NCBI GenBank assembly: GCA_034436755.1
Contig: DAOTVB010000074.1
Span: forward strand, 30,710 to 94,709
Origin: CAKZQX01 sp034436755
Lineage (GTDB): Bacteria > Chloroflexota > Chloroflexia > Chloroflexales > Chloroflexaceae
Reading direction: 5' to 3'
Length of the DNA: 64,000 nt
A model generated the notes under the pieces. It was given only the letters and a program-made list of their open reading frames with translations, was not told where the DNA came from and did not search any database. Shown in pieces: positions 63,732-64,000 of the stretch (the first letter of the stretch is position 1; each line of letters begins with the position of its first letter). Made by a program: the position numbers and the translations under genes.

Positions 63732-64000
63732 ATGATGCCGTACGGAATTGATCAATGGGAAAAAGCCATGGCCGAGGTGGAGATCCGACGCTGGCTCAGC
63801 CAGATCGGACAGTGGGCGCCCGAAATCGAGTTGGATCGGCGGCTGCCACCTGATGAGCAGATTCCCCTGGGTGAGTTAAGCCCAGCCGCGATTGACCGGG
63901 TGCTCCGCGAAGCGGTCAGCGGCCGGATCGGCTGCCACGCCGATGGGCTGACCTATGTTGTCCCGATCTTCTATGCCTACGACGGTCACTACATCTATGG
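63732..64000 (+). CDS. Pyridoxamine-5'-phosphate-oxidase-like flavoprotein, N-terminal part
   Basis: The frame starts ATG 63732 with GAGGAGAG upstream and stays open to the end of the window (about 90 residues). The segment RVLREAVSGRIGCHADGLTYVVPIFYAYDGHYIYG is the typical N-terminal half of the PPOX-like, FMN-binding family (strand with GRIG-C-H, then P-x-x-Y). An N-terminal acidic region precedes it. The 3' end is missing, so cofactor residues after YIYG cannot be checked. Confidence 0.75.
   Translation, partial: MMPYGIDQWEKAMAEVEIRRWLSQIGQWAPEIELDRRLPPDEQIPLGELSPAAIDRVLREAVSGRIGCHADGLTYVVPIFYAYDGHYIY

Overview
The window looks like chromosome from a member of the Chloroflexota, most likely a Chloroflexia bacterium of the Roseiflexus/Chloroflexus type. 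The strongest argument is an almost complete set of the enzymes peculiar to the 3-hydroxypropionate (3-HP) bi-cycle: mesaconyl-C4-CoA hydratase, both succinyl-CoA:malate CoA-transferase subunits, mesaconyl-CoA C1:C4 transferase, the malyl/methylmalyl/citramalyl-CoA lyase and mesaconyl-C1-CoA hydratase. A mevalonate-type decarboxylase, a fused heme A/heme O synthase, a chimeric Ser/Thr-His kinase and many short interspersed palindromic repeats fit the same group. No photosynthesis genes are in the window, so phototrophy cannot be judged. No rRNA, tRNA, CRISPR array or transposase was recognised.

Layout. 1-1071: end of an unknown gene facing a DNA methyltransferase. 1244-7497 (minus): three consecutive large GT-C-type membrane proteins. 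7829-12548 (plus): enolase, IMP dehydrogenase and a mevalonate-pathway decarboxylase. 13366-18008: a 1251-residue NTPase with HEAT-like repeats, followed at once by a response regulator fused to a RodZ-like HTH and a C-terminal membrane anchor. 18013-27793: the 3-HP locus, with a sulfide:quinone oxidoreductase-like flavoprotein and a 64-residue protein set between meh and smtA. 27825-33536: a 1903-residue hybrid kinase. 34006-36452: an HdrD/DsrK-like iron-sulfur protein with its NarI/DsrM-like membrane partner. 37634-38026: a truncated hemoglobin. 38315-48318: an aerobic respiration block (coxB, coxA, cox4, coxC, SCO1, a membrane-anchored cupredoxin-like protein, SURF1, a COX2 membrane hairpin, ctaA-ctaB fusion) starting with a near-consensus promoter and a foldable leader. 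48459-52670: a relatively AT-rich stretch with an OmpR-type regulator, a double solute-binding lipoprotein and a small membrane protein. 53606-55451: 6-phosphogluconolactonase and a secreted two-repeat protein. 55821-63032: glycosyltransferases, a duplicated hypothetical pair, a radical SAM/SPASM protein, a Zn-finger mini-protein and a P-loop kinase. 63732-64000: start of a PPOX-like flavoprotein.

How the genes work together. The 3-HP genes encode glyoxylate formation and its re-assimilation to acetyl-CoA and pyruvate. The SQR-like, HdrD/DsrK-like and cytochrome oxidase genes are all quinone-pool or terminal electron-transfer components, consistent with a facultatively aerobic mixotroph that may oxidise sulfur compounds; that link is inference from proximity.

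The intergenic space is dominated by at least five families of short, transposase-less inverted-repeat elements (called A to E below), including one element nested inside another. They explain most of the gene-free stretches. Gene starts were moved from the longest open frame to a downstream ATG/GTG wherever a ribosome-binding site or the family's usual N terminus supported it.
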